Shown here piece after piece: positions 15,783 through 23,674 of a stretch of DNA of 36,769 nt. The stretch is taken from positions 1 through 36,769 of the forward strand of contig JAFXTB010000143.1 in the NCBI GenBank assembly GCA_017525225.1, read 5' to 3'. This DNA is from Kiritimatiellia bacterium. GTDB taxonomy: Bacteria; Verrucomicrobiota; Kiritimatiellia; RFP12; UBA1067. The notes beneath the pieces were generated by a model. The model did no database searches, had not been told where the DNA came from, and saw only the letters and a program-made list of their open reading frames with translations. The stretch's first letter is position 1, and the number at the start of each line of letters is the position of its first letter. A program made the translations under genes and the position numbers.

Positions 15783-16871
15783 TTACTTGGTTTTCTTGGA
15801 GGTTTTGGCGTAGTGCTTGCGGCGGATCTCTTCGCGCTGCTCAGCGGACTTGGCCGCACTGAGTTCGCTCTGGTACTCCGTCTCGGCGCTGTTGCCGTCG
15901 CCGGGGGTTAGCACGCCGCCCGTCAGCAGGGCGTGTGCCTTGTTCAGCCGGTCCAGCTGCTCGCCCTTGTCGGCGAGGTCCTTCTCGGCTTTTTCCGCGC
16001 GGGTGACGGCGCTGCTCAAGTCGGCCTTGGCCTTCTCGAGGTCGCCGCGCGCAGCGGAAAGCTGATCGTTCAAGTCCTTGATTGCCGCCTTGTGCTTCGT
16101 CTCGGCGTCGGCCAGGGCGGCGGCGGATGTCTCGCCGGCCTTGGCGAGAGCGTCCTGAAGTTCCGTAATCTTCCGGGACGCGCCCTTGTAGCGCGCTTCC
16201 CAGTCCTCGGCGGCGGGCGCCTGTGCGCCGTTCTTTTGATCCGCCGCCGGTGCAGGCGTCTTGTCCTTGTGGGCATAGAAGGCGGCGGCCGCCTCCGGAG
16301 CCTTCGCGAAGAGCATGCGCGTGTCGCACTTGGCGGCGAGCTTGCCAAAGGCGTCGTCCTCGGCAGCGAGCGCCGTGCACTTCAGGCCGTACGTCTCGGC
16401 GTCCGTGTCCGCGATCCACGTCTCGGCGTCCATGATCTCCGAGAGCTTCTCGGGGCCGCAATCAAATTTTGACTGGTAGAAAGCAATAATTGACGCCTTG
16501 ATCTGGTCGAGCGTCTCGGCCTCCTTGCGCAGGTCGTTCGCGTCGCCGAGCGCGATGGTCCAGGGGTTGTGCACCATCATGAACGCACCCTTGCCCATGC
16601 GGATCTCGTCGGCGGCGCACGCCACTACGGACGCCATGCTCGCCGCGATGCCCAGGACATTGGCCGTGACCTTGCCCTTGCTGTAGCCTTTGAAGGCGTT
16701 GGCGATGGCAAGTCCGCCCGTGACGCTGCCGCCGAGCGAGTTGATGTTGATCTCGACGTCGCCTTCCTGTTTCGCGAGCCAGCCGATCACCATGGCCGGC
16801 ACCACGTCGCTCTCGAACCAGCGGCCCGAGTCGTCCTGTACGATGTCGCCGAGTAGGTTGAACGTATTCAT
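15783..16871 (-). CDS. ClpP-type head maturation protease fused to scaffold
   Basis: 362 aa. Residues 1-170 are a ClpP/S14-like prohead protease: ININSLGGSVTGGLA (oxyanion region, 41-55), nucleophile Ser78 in GIAASMAS, His101 in MVHNP and an Asp in the TWIADTDAETYGL region (151-163). A Pro/Ala linker (about 200-220) leads to a coiled-coil C-terminal region (about 222-320) rich in Ala/Lys/Glu/Asp, typical of scaffolding. The protease would cleave the scaffold, and itself, during prohead maturation. It overlaps the portal gene by four bases. Confidence 0.9.
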   Translation of the reverse strand: MNTFNLLGDIVQDDSGRWFESDVVPAMVIGWLAKQEGDVEININSLGGSVTGGLAIANAFKGYSKGKVTANVLGIAASMASVVACAADEIRMGKGAFMMVHNPWTIALGDANDLRKEAETLDQIKASIIAFYQSKFDCGPEKLSEIMDAETWIADTDAETYGLKCTALAAEDDAFGKLAAKCDTRMLFAKAPEAAAAFYAHKDKTPAPAADQKNGAQAPAAEDWEARYKGASRKITELQDALAKAGETSAAALADAETKHKAAIKDLNDQLSAARGDLEKAKADLSSAVTRAEKAEKDLADKGEQLDRLNKAHALLTGGVLTPGDGNSAETEYQSELSAAKSAEQREEIRRKHYAKTSKKTK

Positions 16872-18625
16872 TCGTCTGTTTCCTCTTTGTTGGTGTTGGT
16901 GACGCCAGCGAGCTTGTCGTCAGTCGTCATGTTCTCGTTTATCGTCTGCCCGGATACCGTTATCAGGGCAGGATGTGGTATGCCGTTCTCACGGCAGAAG
17001 TCGAGCTCTTCCTTCAGGAGCAGGAGGCGTTCGCGCCAGTCCGGGCCGAACTTCTCCCGCAGCGAGGTCGTGCAGTTCCGGAGCGCCTGGTTGATGGCGG
17101 ACTGTTCCTTCTGCGCGTCCGGCTCGCGCTTGACGGGGAAGGAATACTCCACCGCGCGGATCCAGTCCGGCGGCAGCTTGAGCGTATGCGAGATGATGCC
17201 CTTGCGGAGCGCCCACGCCGCCCAACGGCGGACGAGCCAGTCGAGTATGCCGAGCTTGAGCCCTTGCTGTTCCTGCTCGAACTTCGGCCACGTGATGGCC
17301 TGTTCGACGAGCGAGGCGGAATAGGAGCTGTCGGCCTTGCCGGTGGCGAAGAGTCCCGCGACGCCGTTCGCCCAGGAGGCATTCTGCTTGATCCAGTTGA
17401 CCATGCCGATCACATTGCTGTTCGGATGGTTGGGATTGAGGAGCTCCATCTTGAGGCCGGGCGGCAGGATGTCGTATATCGCGCCTGCGCTCTCGAGCTC
17501 GGGAAGTTCCAGCGCGTTGTCCTCCGCGCCCTCCGTGGCCTCGGCGACTGCCGCGTCCACCTCGGCGTCCGTGGCGTTCACGTCCAGCGGCGCCCGCGCG
17601 TCAGGGTCGAGGCCGTCCGATATCGCGCCGGACGGATCCGTTTCAGGCTGCGTCACGGTGGCCAAGGTCTGCGCGGCCTTCTTCGCGCTCTGCAGCTCGT
17701 ACTTGGTGAGCGCTTCGAGGTCCATCACGCTGCCGACCGACGGCGCTATCTGGGGAACGGACGCGATCTGATTGATGCGCTTTATGTGCTGGTAGATGGC
17801 GAACGGCGAATCGAGCCACGGCGTATCCGCGTCCTTGACGAGCGCCCAGACGGCGAGCCGTCCCTTGTCGTCCACCAGCCTGGGGAAGGTCGAAACGCCG
17901 CGCTGGCTCATCGAGCAGAACGCGCCGCGCGTGCGGCCGAATTCGTCCTTGATGAGTCCCTGGTGCTGGCTCCAGCCTTCCGGGAAGCGCGCGCGGAATT
18001 CGTTCTCGGCTATGCCGGCGACGGCGTCGCCCTCGAACATGATGATCTTTCCGGAGTCGCAGACGATGCCGTCGTCGAACAGGAGGACCGCGCGGCCGGT
18101 GATGTACTTCGTCCGGATCGCGAGCTTGAGGACTTCCTGCAGCGGCATGCCGTCGATGAATTCGCACTCCCTCGCCCAGTTGCCGAAGGCCGCGCGCAGC
18201 TCGAGCGCCGAGTCCCGGTATTCGGGCGGGAAGGCGAAGGACGCCTTGCCGCCGTTCGTGCCGACGACATTCAGGTCGAGCTGGGTGAGGAAGCCGTTGA
18301 GGTGGTCGGAGTTGCGCTCGAGGTTGCGGACGAGCGCGATGAGCCGGTTGCGCTCCTCGATGGTGAGGGCGGTCTCTTCGCCTCCCTGCTCGGCGTAGAG
18401 CCGCTCGCGCAGCGAGGCGTCCTTCGTCACGGCGTCATACTTGCCCCGTCCGAGGTATCCGTGGCGGCGCAAGGTCGAGAAGATGCGCCCGGCGACCCTG
18501 CGGCGCTCCTGTGGCGTCAAGTCGGCAAAGGACGGCGGCGAAGAGGAACGGGAGGGAGCAAAGGACCTTCCGCCGCCTGTCTTGGCGGACTTCGCCGCCG
18601 TCCTTTGACGCTTGATGCTTGCCAT
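16868..18625 (-). CDS. Portal protein (lambda gpB-like)
   Basis: 585 aa from ATG 18625 (SD AGGAGAG); upstream frame extension to 18844 overlaps another gene and is rejected. Residues 1-40 are a basic, Ser-rich tail. Landmarks of the lambda-type portal family (PF05136) include LRLAFGNWARECEFIDGM-like wing residues, VMDLEALTKYELQSAKKAA, the WIKQNASWANGVAG stem region, and the C-terminal crown FGPDWRERLLLLKEELDFC. The dodecamer forms the DNA entry vertex and binds terminase. It is preceded by a gpW-like gene and followed by the protease, the lambda order. Confidence 0.9.
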   Translation of the reverse strand: MASIKRQRTAAKSAKTGGGRSFAPSRSSSPPSFADLTPQERRRVAGRIFSTLRRHGYLGRGKYDAVTKDASLRERLYAEQGGEETALTIEERNRLIALVRNLERNSDHLNGFLTQLDLNVVGTNGGKASFAFPPEYRDSALELRAAFGNWARECEFIDGMPLQEVLKLAIRTKYITGRAVLLFDDGIVCDSGKIIMFEGDAVAGIAENEFRARFPEGWSQHQGLIKDEFGRTRGAFCSMSQRGVSTFPRLVDDKGRLAVWALVKDADTPWLDSPFAIYQHIKRINQIASVPQIAPSVGSVMDLEALTKYELQSAKKAAQTLATVTQPETDPSGAISDGLDPDARAPLDVNATDAEVDAAVAEATEGAEDNALELPELESAGAIYDILPPGLKMELLNPNHPNSNVIGMVNWIKQNASWANGVAGLFATGKADSSYSASLVEQAITWPKFEQEQQGLKLGILDWLVRRWAAWALRKGIISHTLKLPPDWIRAVEYSFPVKREPDAQKEQSAINQALRNCTTSLREKFGPDWRERLLLLKEELDFCRENGIPHPALITVSGQTINENMTTDDKLAGVTNTNKEETDE

Positions 18626-18626
18626 G

Positions 18627-18902
18627 TCATGCTCTCCTGATCTGTGCGAAGCCGATGACGGCCGCAGAACGTCCCGCGAGGATGCGGGCGATGGCGCGCG
18701 CCCGTTCGGCGAATTCCATGCGCTGCGCGCGCAGTTCGGCGAGGTCGATCCGGGTGTATGTCTTGGAGCCTCCGCCGGCCGAAAGCGTGGCGGAGGACGT
18801 GCCGGACCTGGCGATCTCGGCGATCGTGCGGTCCAGCTCCGCAATGTCCTTGAGGATGCGGTTGCGCTCGTTTACCAGAGCAATCTTTCTGTCGCGTGTC
18901 AC
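18627..18902 (-). CDS. Small head-tail joining (gpW-like) protein
   Basis: 91 aa from GTG 18902: two helices (ALVNERNRILKDIAELDRT and IDLAELRAQRMEFAERARA) joined by a Ser/Gly loop ending KTYTRIDL. This helix-loop-helix with a 'YT-x-x-DL-x-x-LR' turn is typical of small gpW-like proteins placed before portal genes. The frame is open to a TTG at 18935, which is the alternative start. No Shine-Dalgarno site is seen for either. A TATAAT at 18909-18914 would make an mRNA starting at or very near the GTG, so it may be leaderless. Confidence 0.65.
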   Translation of the reverse strand: MTRDRKIALVNERNRILKDIAELDRTIAEIARSGTSSATLSAGGGSKTYTRIDLAELRAQRMEFAERARAIARILAGRSAAVIGFAQIRRA

Positions 18903-18908
18903 GCCGCC

Positions 18909-18935
18909 ATTATAAGGCGTATATATATATTTCAA
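18909..18935 (-). promoter_or_regulatory. Possible late promoter
   Basis: On the - strand, TATAAT (18914-18909) preceded by TTGAAA (18935-18930) with a short 15-base spacer, in the most AT-rich stretch between the zinc-ribbon gene and the first head gene. The position suits the start of the structural operon; the short spacer fits an activator-dependent promoter. Low certainty. Confidence 0.35.
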
Positions 18936-18953
18936 TTTCTTCGGCGCGATTTT

Positions 18954-18972
18954 ATTACCCCATTGGGGTAAT
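18954..18972. promoter_or_regulatory. Palindromic operator-like site upstream of head genes
   Basis: ATTACCCC-ATT-GGGGTAAT, a perfect inverted repeat with 8-base arms, 19-45 bases upstream of the possible late promoter boxes. This is the usual position for an activator site. It lies in the 97-base gap between the gene at 19000-19209 and the first head gene. Confidence 0.5.
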
Positions 18973-18999
18973 TATTTGCAAAGTTTGCAGAAAAATCGT

Positions 19000-19209
19000 T
19001 TAAACGGGCGTGTCGGACGAGACGTTTTCCGCTGCGGCGACGTATTGCAGAACCAGTTTACCGTGGCATGCTCGGCATCTGCCGTATAGTCGCCTGAGTC
19101 CTGTGCGCTTGTCCGTCTTGCTGTTTCCGTTCGGCCCCTTGCGGAACGGATCCCAAGCTCCGCAGTAGGGGCACGTCTCGACCTGTCGGCGGATGACCGG
19201 AACCTTCAT
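19000..19209 (-). CDS. Zinc-ribbon protein, candidate late-gene activator
   Basis: 69 aa. Two Cys pairs, CPYC (about 13-16) and CRAC (about 45-48), form one treble-clef or ribbon zinc site, with basic residues between (KTDKRTGLRRLYGRCR). The arrangement resembles P2 Ogr/Delta zinc-finger activators, which turn on late genes, but a Mu Com-like or other zinc protein is possible. It lies immediately before the head operon. ATG 19209 overlaps the upstream stop; a longer open frame to 19242 is less likely. Confidence 0.65.
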   Translation of the reverse strand: MKVPVIRRQVETCPYCGAWDPFRKGPNGNSKTDKRTGLRRLYGRCRACHGKLVLQYVAAAENVSSDTPV

Positions 19210-19523
19210 TTGTACTCCACGTGTGAATGTGCGTAGAGCCATTCCAGGAGCCGCTGCCAGTCTGCCGGATCACCGACCTCCTGCCAGAACGCCGCCTTTG
19301 CCTCTTGCCATGTGGCGAACCTGTCGCAGTTGCGCGGCGGCGCGGAGAGGGCTTCTTTGCCCTCGCGTATTGCTTCGCACATGGATTGCAGTATTCCGCC
19401 GCCATAGATGTCATTGTCTATTGCCCGTTTCGCAAGTTGCTCCAACTGCCGTATGTCCGATTCCTCGTACCTTGTGAGATTCGTTAGCGCCTCGCGCATC
19501 GCCTTCATGTCATTTGCTTCCAT
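19206..19523 (-). CDS. Hypothetical small acidic protein
   Basis: 105 aa from ATG 19523, chosen because AAGGAG lies 6 bases upstream; a further in-frame ATG at 19550 has only a G-run before it. Helical, with EALTNLTRYEESDIRQLEQLA near the N-terminus and Trp-rich C-terminus (FATWQEAKAAFWQEVGDPADW). Family not recognised. It overlaps the zinc-ribbon gene by four bases. Confidence 0.65.
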   Translation of the reverse strand: MEANDMKAMREALTNLTRYEESDIRQLEQLAKRAIDNDIYGGGILQSMCEAIREGKEALSAPPRNCDRFATWQEAKAAFWQEVGDPADWQRLLEWLYAHSHVEYK

Positions 19524-19589
19524 CGGTTTCTCCTTCGTCTCACACTTCATGGCACATGCCCCCCCCCTGTTCCGGCGTGGTCGCCGGCT

Positions 19590-20390
19590 TCATTTTCCAC
19601 CGCCTTTCGACAGCATCTTCACGATCTCCAGTTCCCTGTCTGACAGGCTCCACACTTTTGCCGCCGCGCGTTCTGCCGCCGCGCGTTCTGCCGCCGCGCG
19701 TTCTGCCGCCGCGCGTTCTGACAGCAGATAACCCGCGCCGAAGATGCCATTCGATCCCTGCGCGTCCATCTTTCGGATGAACGCGCACTCGCTGCGCTTC
19801 AGCGCGAACGGCGTGTGGTGCTTGCACATGTACCCCACCGCCGCGCTCGTTATCACGTGGTCGGGATAGACGTACTTCGGCAGCGACTTCTTCGACGCCT
19901 TCAGGTTCTCGTCGTTCGCCGCGTCTATTGCGTCCATGAGGTCTGGCGCGGAGCGGATGAAGTCCGTGCCGAGATTCGTGACGAACGCCGTCTCTACGAC
20001 CGCGCCGTTTTCGTACACCACGTCACACGGCGCGATGACGTGGTTCACACCCGCGCCGCCCGCGCCTATACCGAAATTCGTCAAGTACGGCGAGAACAGG
20101 AAGTAGTCGATTTTCTGCGCGTAGTACCATCTGACGATTTTCGCCAGGATGGAAAACGGCGGGTTGTCAATCACCACGCACCCGTCCGGGTAGTCGAACG
20201 CCTCGTAGTCCATCCCCGGCCAGAAGGGGCGCACGACCTCGCGGCCCTGCAGAGAGTATTCCCCGATCGCCCACGTCTTGACCGCCTCGTACACGTTCTT
20301 CGGCGTGTAGCAGTCGTCGGTCGTTTTCTTCGGCTTGAACTTTTCGAGGAAGCCGTCGTAGTCCATGAAGGTTTGCTGTCTCACGCCCAT
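19590..20390 (-). CDS. Putative adenine-specific DNA methyltransferase
   Basis: 266 aa. The catalytic motif DNPPFS (in CVVIDNPPFSILAK, about 88-101) is the N6-adenine/N4-cytosine methylase (D/N)PP(F/Y). Upstream, DDCYTPKNVYEAV resembles the start of phage methylases of this kind, and VVRPFWPGMDYE takes the place of the SAM-binding motif I, though the usual F-x-G-x-G is not evident. It could protect phage DNA from host restriction. Near the C-terminus, four AAAER repeats form a charged helix, from a 15-base tandem repeat. ATG 20390 lies two bases after the upstream stop codon region. Confidence 0.7.
   Translation of the reverse strand: MGVRQQTFMDYDGFLEKFKPKKTTDDCYTPKNVYEAVKTWAIGEYSLQGREVVRPFWPGMDYEAFDYPDGCVVIDNPPFSILAKIVRWYYAQKIDYFLFSPYLTNFGIGAGGAGVNHVIAPCDVVYENGAVVETAFVTNLGTDFIRSAPDLMDAIDAANDENLKASKKSLPKYVYPDHVITSAAVGYMCKHHTPFALKRSECAFIRKMDAQGSNGIFGAGYLLSERAAAERAAAERAAAERAAAKVWSLSDRELEIVKMLSKGGGK
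19660..19719. repeat. Four tandem 15-bp repeats inside the methyltransferase gene
   Basis: Four identical units of GCCGCCGCGCGTTCT, encoding AERAA-type helical repeats (ER-AAA). Perfect copy identity suggests recent expansion by slippage; unit number may vary between strains without breaking the frame. Confidence 0.9.
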
Positions 20391-20391
20391 G

Positions 20392-20640
20392 TCACATATC
20401 CCCCTGTTCCGCATTCGCCGCCTCGCTTTTCTCTTGAGACTTCGGTTGCATCGCTGAACCTATGGCGTCACGGAGAAACCCGATGGCCAATCTCTGCGCG
20501 CTCTTTTTGTTGGCGCACACGGGACACGGCTCCAGCGCGATTGGATGCTCGTCTTCGCAGATGTAGAACAATGGAGACACAAATCTGTCTGCTTGCACGA
20601 GTTCCGAACCGCAAACTGCGCAGAATATGCGGACTTTCAC
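20392..20640 (-). CDS. Small zinc-binding protein
   Basis: 82 aa from GTG 20640, preceded by AAGGAGGCGC. CAVC (about 7-10) and CPVC (about 39-42) pairs suggest a zinc ribbon; the rest is helical and ends in a Gln/Glu/Ser/Ala tail. Possible nucleic-acid binding protein. It overlaps the genes at both sides. Confidence 0.6.
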   Translation of the reverse strand: MKVRIFCAVCGSELVQADRFVSPLFYICEDEHPIALEPCPVCANKKSAQRLAIGFLRDAIGSAMQPKSQEKSEAANAEQGDM

Positions 20641-21122
20641 TTCGCGCCTCCTTCCTCCGCAGCCATCTTCTCGGCCTTTCGTGCAGCTCTCTTGCGCTTG
20701 CGCAGTTCCTTGCTTTGGCGATGCGATTTCGCCTTGTAGGCCAATATTGCATTTGCCATTGCTGTCATGCCGCGACGCATCATTTCGAAGTTCATGCCGG
20801 TTGCGATTGCCACGATGTTGCCGTCGATGCGGAAGCTCGTCATTGTGGCCGCATCCTTCCTTGTGGCGCCGATCTCATAGAGATGCAGGCTGTCGCACGC
20901 GAAGGCGTGGTAGCGGCCCGGCGCCTTGACGTAGCGAGCTGGGATGCCGCCGATCGTGAGGGCGTGTGATGCATCATCTTCGGTCGCGACGGGGCGCCCC
21001 CCCCCCGGTGCGTCAGACAAGGGCGGGTTGCATAGCACGGCGTCGATTGCGGCCTGCGGCGTGCGGTAGATGCCCGAGCCGTCGATTTCGCCGGTGGGCG
21101 GTTGTGGTGTTGTGGTGTTCAT
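20637..21122 (-). CDS. Hypothetical protein with a 10-base G tract
   Basis: 161 aa with SD AAAAGGAG. The N-terminal 60 residues are Pro/Gly-rich and disordered, the centre may be a small alpha/beta domain (YHAFACDSLHLYEIGA, SFRIDGNIVAIATGM), and the C-terminus is a long basic helix. Codons 38-41 come from a run of ten G (20997-21006 on the + strand as C), a possible slippage site that would truncate the protein. Family unknown. Its last codons EGGAK are built from the ribosome binding module of the next gene. Confidence 0.65.
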   Translation of the reverse strand: MNTTTPQPPTGEIDGSGIYRTPQAAIDAVLCNPPLSDAPGGGRPVATEDDASHALTIGGIPARYVKAPGRYHAFACDSLHLYEIGATRKDAATMTSFRIDGNIVAIATGMNFEMMRRGMTAMANAILAYKAKSHRQSKELRKRKRAARKAEKMAAEEGGAK

Positions 21123-21153
21123 CTTGCTTTCACTCCTTTTGGTTTTTTTCTTT

Positions 21154-23379
21154 TTACTTTCGCACCCACCGCTGCTTGCGGCGGATGATAAGATGTCGCT
21201 TCGGCGGTGCGGCCATGCGCGCGGCCTTCTCGCGCCTGTATTCCTCGAGCGTCTTGAGTCCGGGAGCGGCGGCCTGTGCCGTCTGCGGCTCCTGGTATCC
21301 TTCGTCGTATGGCGCGAGGTGTTCGTTGATCGCCGGATTCGCGCGCGGGTCGAAGAGGTCCGCCGGCGGCGGACGTGCCGCGCTCGCGTCGAGCACCCTC
21401 GGGAGCGCGTCGTAAAGCCGGAACCACGACGCCACCGCGAATATGCCCGTCCCGACGTCGCAGAAGTGGTTAGCGCCCATCGTCACCCAGTCCCACGCGA
21501 GCTTGCCTGAAGGATGCACGTATCGGCGGACGAGTCGTTCGGCGCAGACCTCGTTCGCAAATATCCAATGGCGCATCGGGTCGTCGCCGTAGAGCGAGCA
21601 GCTGCCCGGCATGAGCGGCGTCTCGAGGAATCCGCTCTGGAACACCTCGCGCCAGTAGGGAGCGTGCACGGCGAGGTATTCGCCGAATTCGGACCGCGTC
21701 ACGAATACATGGTCGCCCCGGCCCACGTGATCCTTGCGGCCCGTGCCGAACTGCTGCCAGCCGAAACCGCGGACTGCGCATATCTGGAATGGCAGGGCGT
21801 ATCGCTTGCGCAGGACGAAGAGCGCCCTGCAGACCGCATCCGGCATGTAGCCACGGTCGAAGCCGACGGCCTTGATCTGTACCTTGCGCCGCGTCTCGGC
21901 CATGCGCAGGTCGAGCGAGGCGAGCTTGACCGTGACGGCCCGGATCGCGGCGGCGACGGCGCGCTTCTTGGCGAGGTCCGTCGCGCCGACCGGGCAGAGC
22001 GCGCCGTTCTCGGGGTATCTGCCGTATGCGATGATGGAGACGACGCGCCCCTTGCCGAACGCGCCGAGGCCCCAGGAGAGGCCGGAACCCTTCTGGATGT
22101 TGACGTCCACGAAGCCCACGACGGAGTCCGTGCCGGGCGGCAGAATGAATTCCGGCGTGCCGGTGAGCGCGTTCGTCACGAGCTCCGGCGTGAGCGAGAT
22201 GTCCGCGCCCTGTCCGTCCACGCGCATCTGGAATTCGGCGGCGAACGCCTCCTTGCCGATTGCGGCCATCTTGTTCAGGGCGTGATGGATCGCATCGTAT
22301 TCGTTCGCCTTGTCGAAGGCCTGCGGATCCACGCAGACGGTGCCGGCGAAGCGGTGCGCGTTCTCGCGGTACCAGCGGCGGGACTCCGTGCGGGCGAAGT
22401 CGTCGTTGGCGGCGTCGAGGTGGAACGCCTCGATGAATTCGTCGGCCAGCGCCTCGAAGTTCGGGCACATCTCCAGGAGGAACGGGCACTTCGAGACGGA
22501 CCAGTTCGGGTGCAGGTTCTTGTCGGCTATGCGGCAGGCGAGGTCGCCGAAGCGCTGCGGCGTGATGGTGATGAACGCCGCCATCGTGGCCGTGTTCGCG
22601 CCGAGGTTCAGGGCGTCGCCGTGGATGTAGCGGTCGAGGCGTTCGACGGCTGTGGCGGAGCGGGCGTCCTTCTGCGTCTGCGGGTCGTCGAACAATAGGA
22701 AGTCCGGACGGTCGCCGAGCTCGTTCAGGCCGCGCACGGAAGCGCCAACGCCACGGCAGGCGAAGTGCGCGCCGCAAGCCGGCTCGAGCGGTTCGCCGAG
22801 GTCGTTCCGCAGCATGGGCAGCTTGAACATCATCTCCGAAGATTCGTATCCGACCGGGCGCCCGTGGTAGGTGATGGTGCTCGCCCGCTGGACGACGCCG
22901 CCGATCGCGCGCAGGGCCATCGGCACGGCAGGGAAGTCGGCGGCGATTGCGTCCGACGTCTCGATGATCGCCAGCACGGCGTTCTTGATGGATTTCGCGA
23001 GCGGCTTCGAGGCGGCGATGCAGACGGGGAAGTGGCGGTGCCCGTATAGGATCGCCCAGACGAACGCGATCTCCGTCCATGTCGTCTTGCCGGCGGAGCG
23101 TGTGAATTCGACGGCGAGCTGTCCGCCGGACAGGATCGCCTGCTGCATCTTCTTGATGAGTCGGAGGTCGATCTCTTCGGAGGCGCGATGGTCCAGGAGC
23201 ATGCGGCAGTAGTACCAGCCGAAGAGCTCGAGGTCGTATCGGCACCGTTCGCGCAGGCGGCGGTGGCGGACGCGCGGGATCTCGCCGAGCTCGTTCCGGC
23301 TCGCGATCATCTTCGCCTTGCGGTCGGCCCCGGACATCGGGTCCTGCCGTTCCGCTCGCTCTTTCGCCTCCTGGGCCAC
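21154..23379 (-). CDS. terL: Terminase large subunit (GpA-like)
   Basis: 741 aa from GTG 23379, which overlaps the upstream TAG and has GGGGAGG before it; ATG 23337 is a weaker alternative. ATPase: Walker A-like FTRSAGKTT (about 92-100) and Walker B RPDFLLFDDPQ (224-234). Nuclease: three Asp positions in VVGFVDVN, AVGFDRGY and NHFCDVGTG, the RNase H-like set of terminases, with the NHF-x-D form found in GpA-type enzymes. It packages DNA into proheads through the lambda-type portal. Segments of it are duplicated in the 27050-27385 gene. Confidence 0.92.
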   Translation of the reverse strand: MAQEAKERAERQDPMSGADRKAKMIASRNELGEIPRVRHRRLRERCRYDLELFGWYYCRMLLDHRASEEIDLRLIKKMQQAILSGGQLAVEFTRSAGKTTWTEIAFVWAILYGHRHFPVCIAASKPLAKSIKNAVLAIIETSDAIAADFPAVPMALRAIGGVVQRASTITYHGRPVGYESSEMMFKLPMLRNDLGEPLEPACGAHFACRGVGASVRGLNELGDRPDFLLFDDPQTQKDARSATAVERLDRYIHGDALNLGANTATMAAFITITPQRFGDLACRIADKNLHPNWSVSKCPFLLEMCPNFEALADEFIEAFHLDAANDDFARTESRRWYRENAHRFAGTVCVDPQAFDKANEYDAIHHALNKMAAIGKEAFAAEFQMRVDGQGADISLTPELVTNALTGTPEFILPPGTDSVVGFVDVNIQKGSGLSWGLGAFGKGRVVSIIAYGRYPENGALCPVGATDLAKKRAVAAAIRAVTVKLASLDLRMAETRRKVQIKAVGFDRGYMPDAVCRALFVLRKRYALPFQICAVRGFGWQQFGTGRKDHVGRGDHVFVTRSEFGEYLAVHAPYWREVFQSGFLETPLMPGSCSLYGDDPMRHWIFANEVCAERLVRRYVHPSGKLAWDWVTMGANHFCDVGTGIFAVASWFRLYDALPRVLDASAARPPPADLFDPRANPAINEHLAPYDEGYQEPQTAQAAAPGLKTLEEYRREKAARMAAPPKRHLIIRRKQRWVRK

Positions 23380-23639
23380 TACGCCACCACCTCCCCGTAC
23401 ATGGCATAATACTCCGGGTTCGCCCGGCGGCGCATCTCGATCCGGCGGCGGACGGGCGACATGCCGGAAAGTGGCGCGATCTTCGGCCGGTTGTTGTAAT
23501 ACTTCGCGGCGTTCTTTCGCGCGCGTTCGCATGCGGGGCAGAGGCGGGTCATGTACTTCGGACGGCGGGTAAACACCTTGCCGCATTGTCGGCAGGGGAC
23601 CGTGAGCGCGGAAGTCCGGCGTGGGTAGTCTCGTTTCAT
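23379..23639 (-). CDS. Zinc-finger protein in the small-terminase position
   Basis: 86 aa, very basic. CRQC (about 17-20) and CPAC (34-37) would bind one zinc, followed by an Arg/Lys-rich helix (RKNAAKYYNNRPK) and RRRIEMRRRANPEYY. Its stop overlaps the TerL start. A small DNA-binding protein directly before terL is where terS is normally found, and no other terS was seen, so it may recognise packaging DNA. There is no HNH motif. A GGTTAGTT array takes the place of a Shine-Dalgarno site. Confidence 0.6.
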   Translation of the reverse strand: MKRDYPRRTSALTVPCRQCGKVFTRRPKYMTRLCPACERARKNAAKYYNNRPKIAPLSGMSPVRRRIEMRRRANPEYYAMYGEVVA

Positions 23640-23674
23640 GTTGGTTAGTTGGTTAGTTGGTAGTTGGTTAGTTA
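23640..23674. repeat. Tandem GGTTAGTT array
   Basis: Four to five imperfect 8-base units between the ATG at 23639 and the stop codon of the 23672-24019 gene. Third member of the family also present at 2587-2634 and 14701-14764, again touching a start codon. Confidence 0.85.

Noticed and set aside
18627-18844. N-terminal extension of the portal protein to 18844
   Set aside because: That part would be antisense-like Arg/Pro/Ser-rich sequence overlapping the gpW-like gene in another frame; ATG 18625 has a good AGGAGAG site.
23379-23639. HNH endonuclease next to the terminase
   Set aside because: The gene position is right and there are four Cys, but no His-Asn-His motif can be seen.
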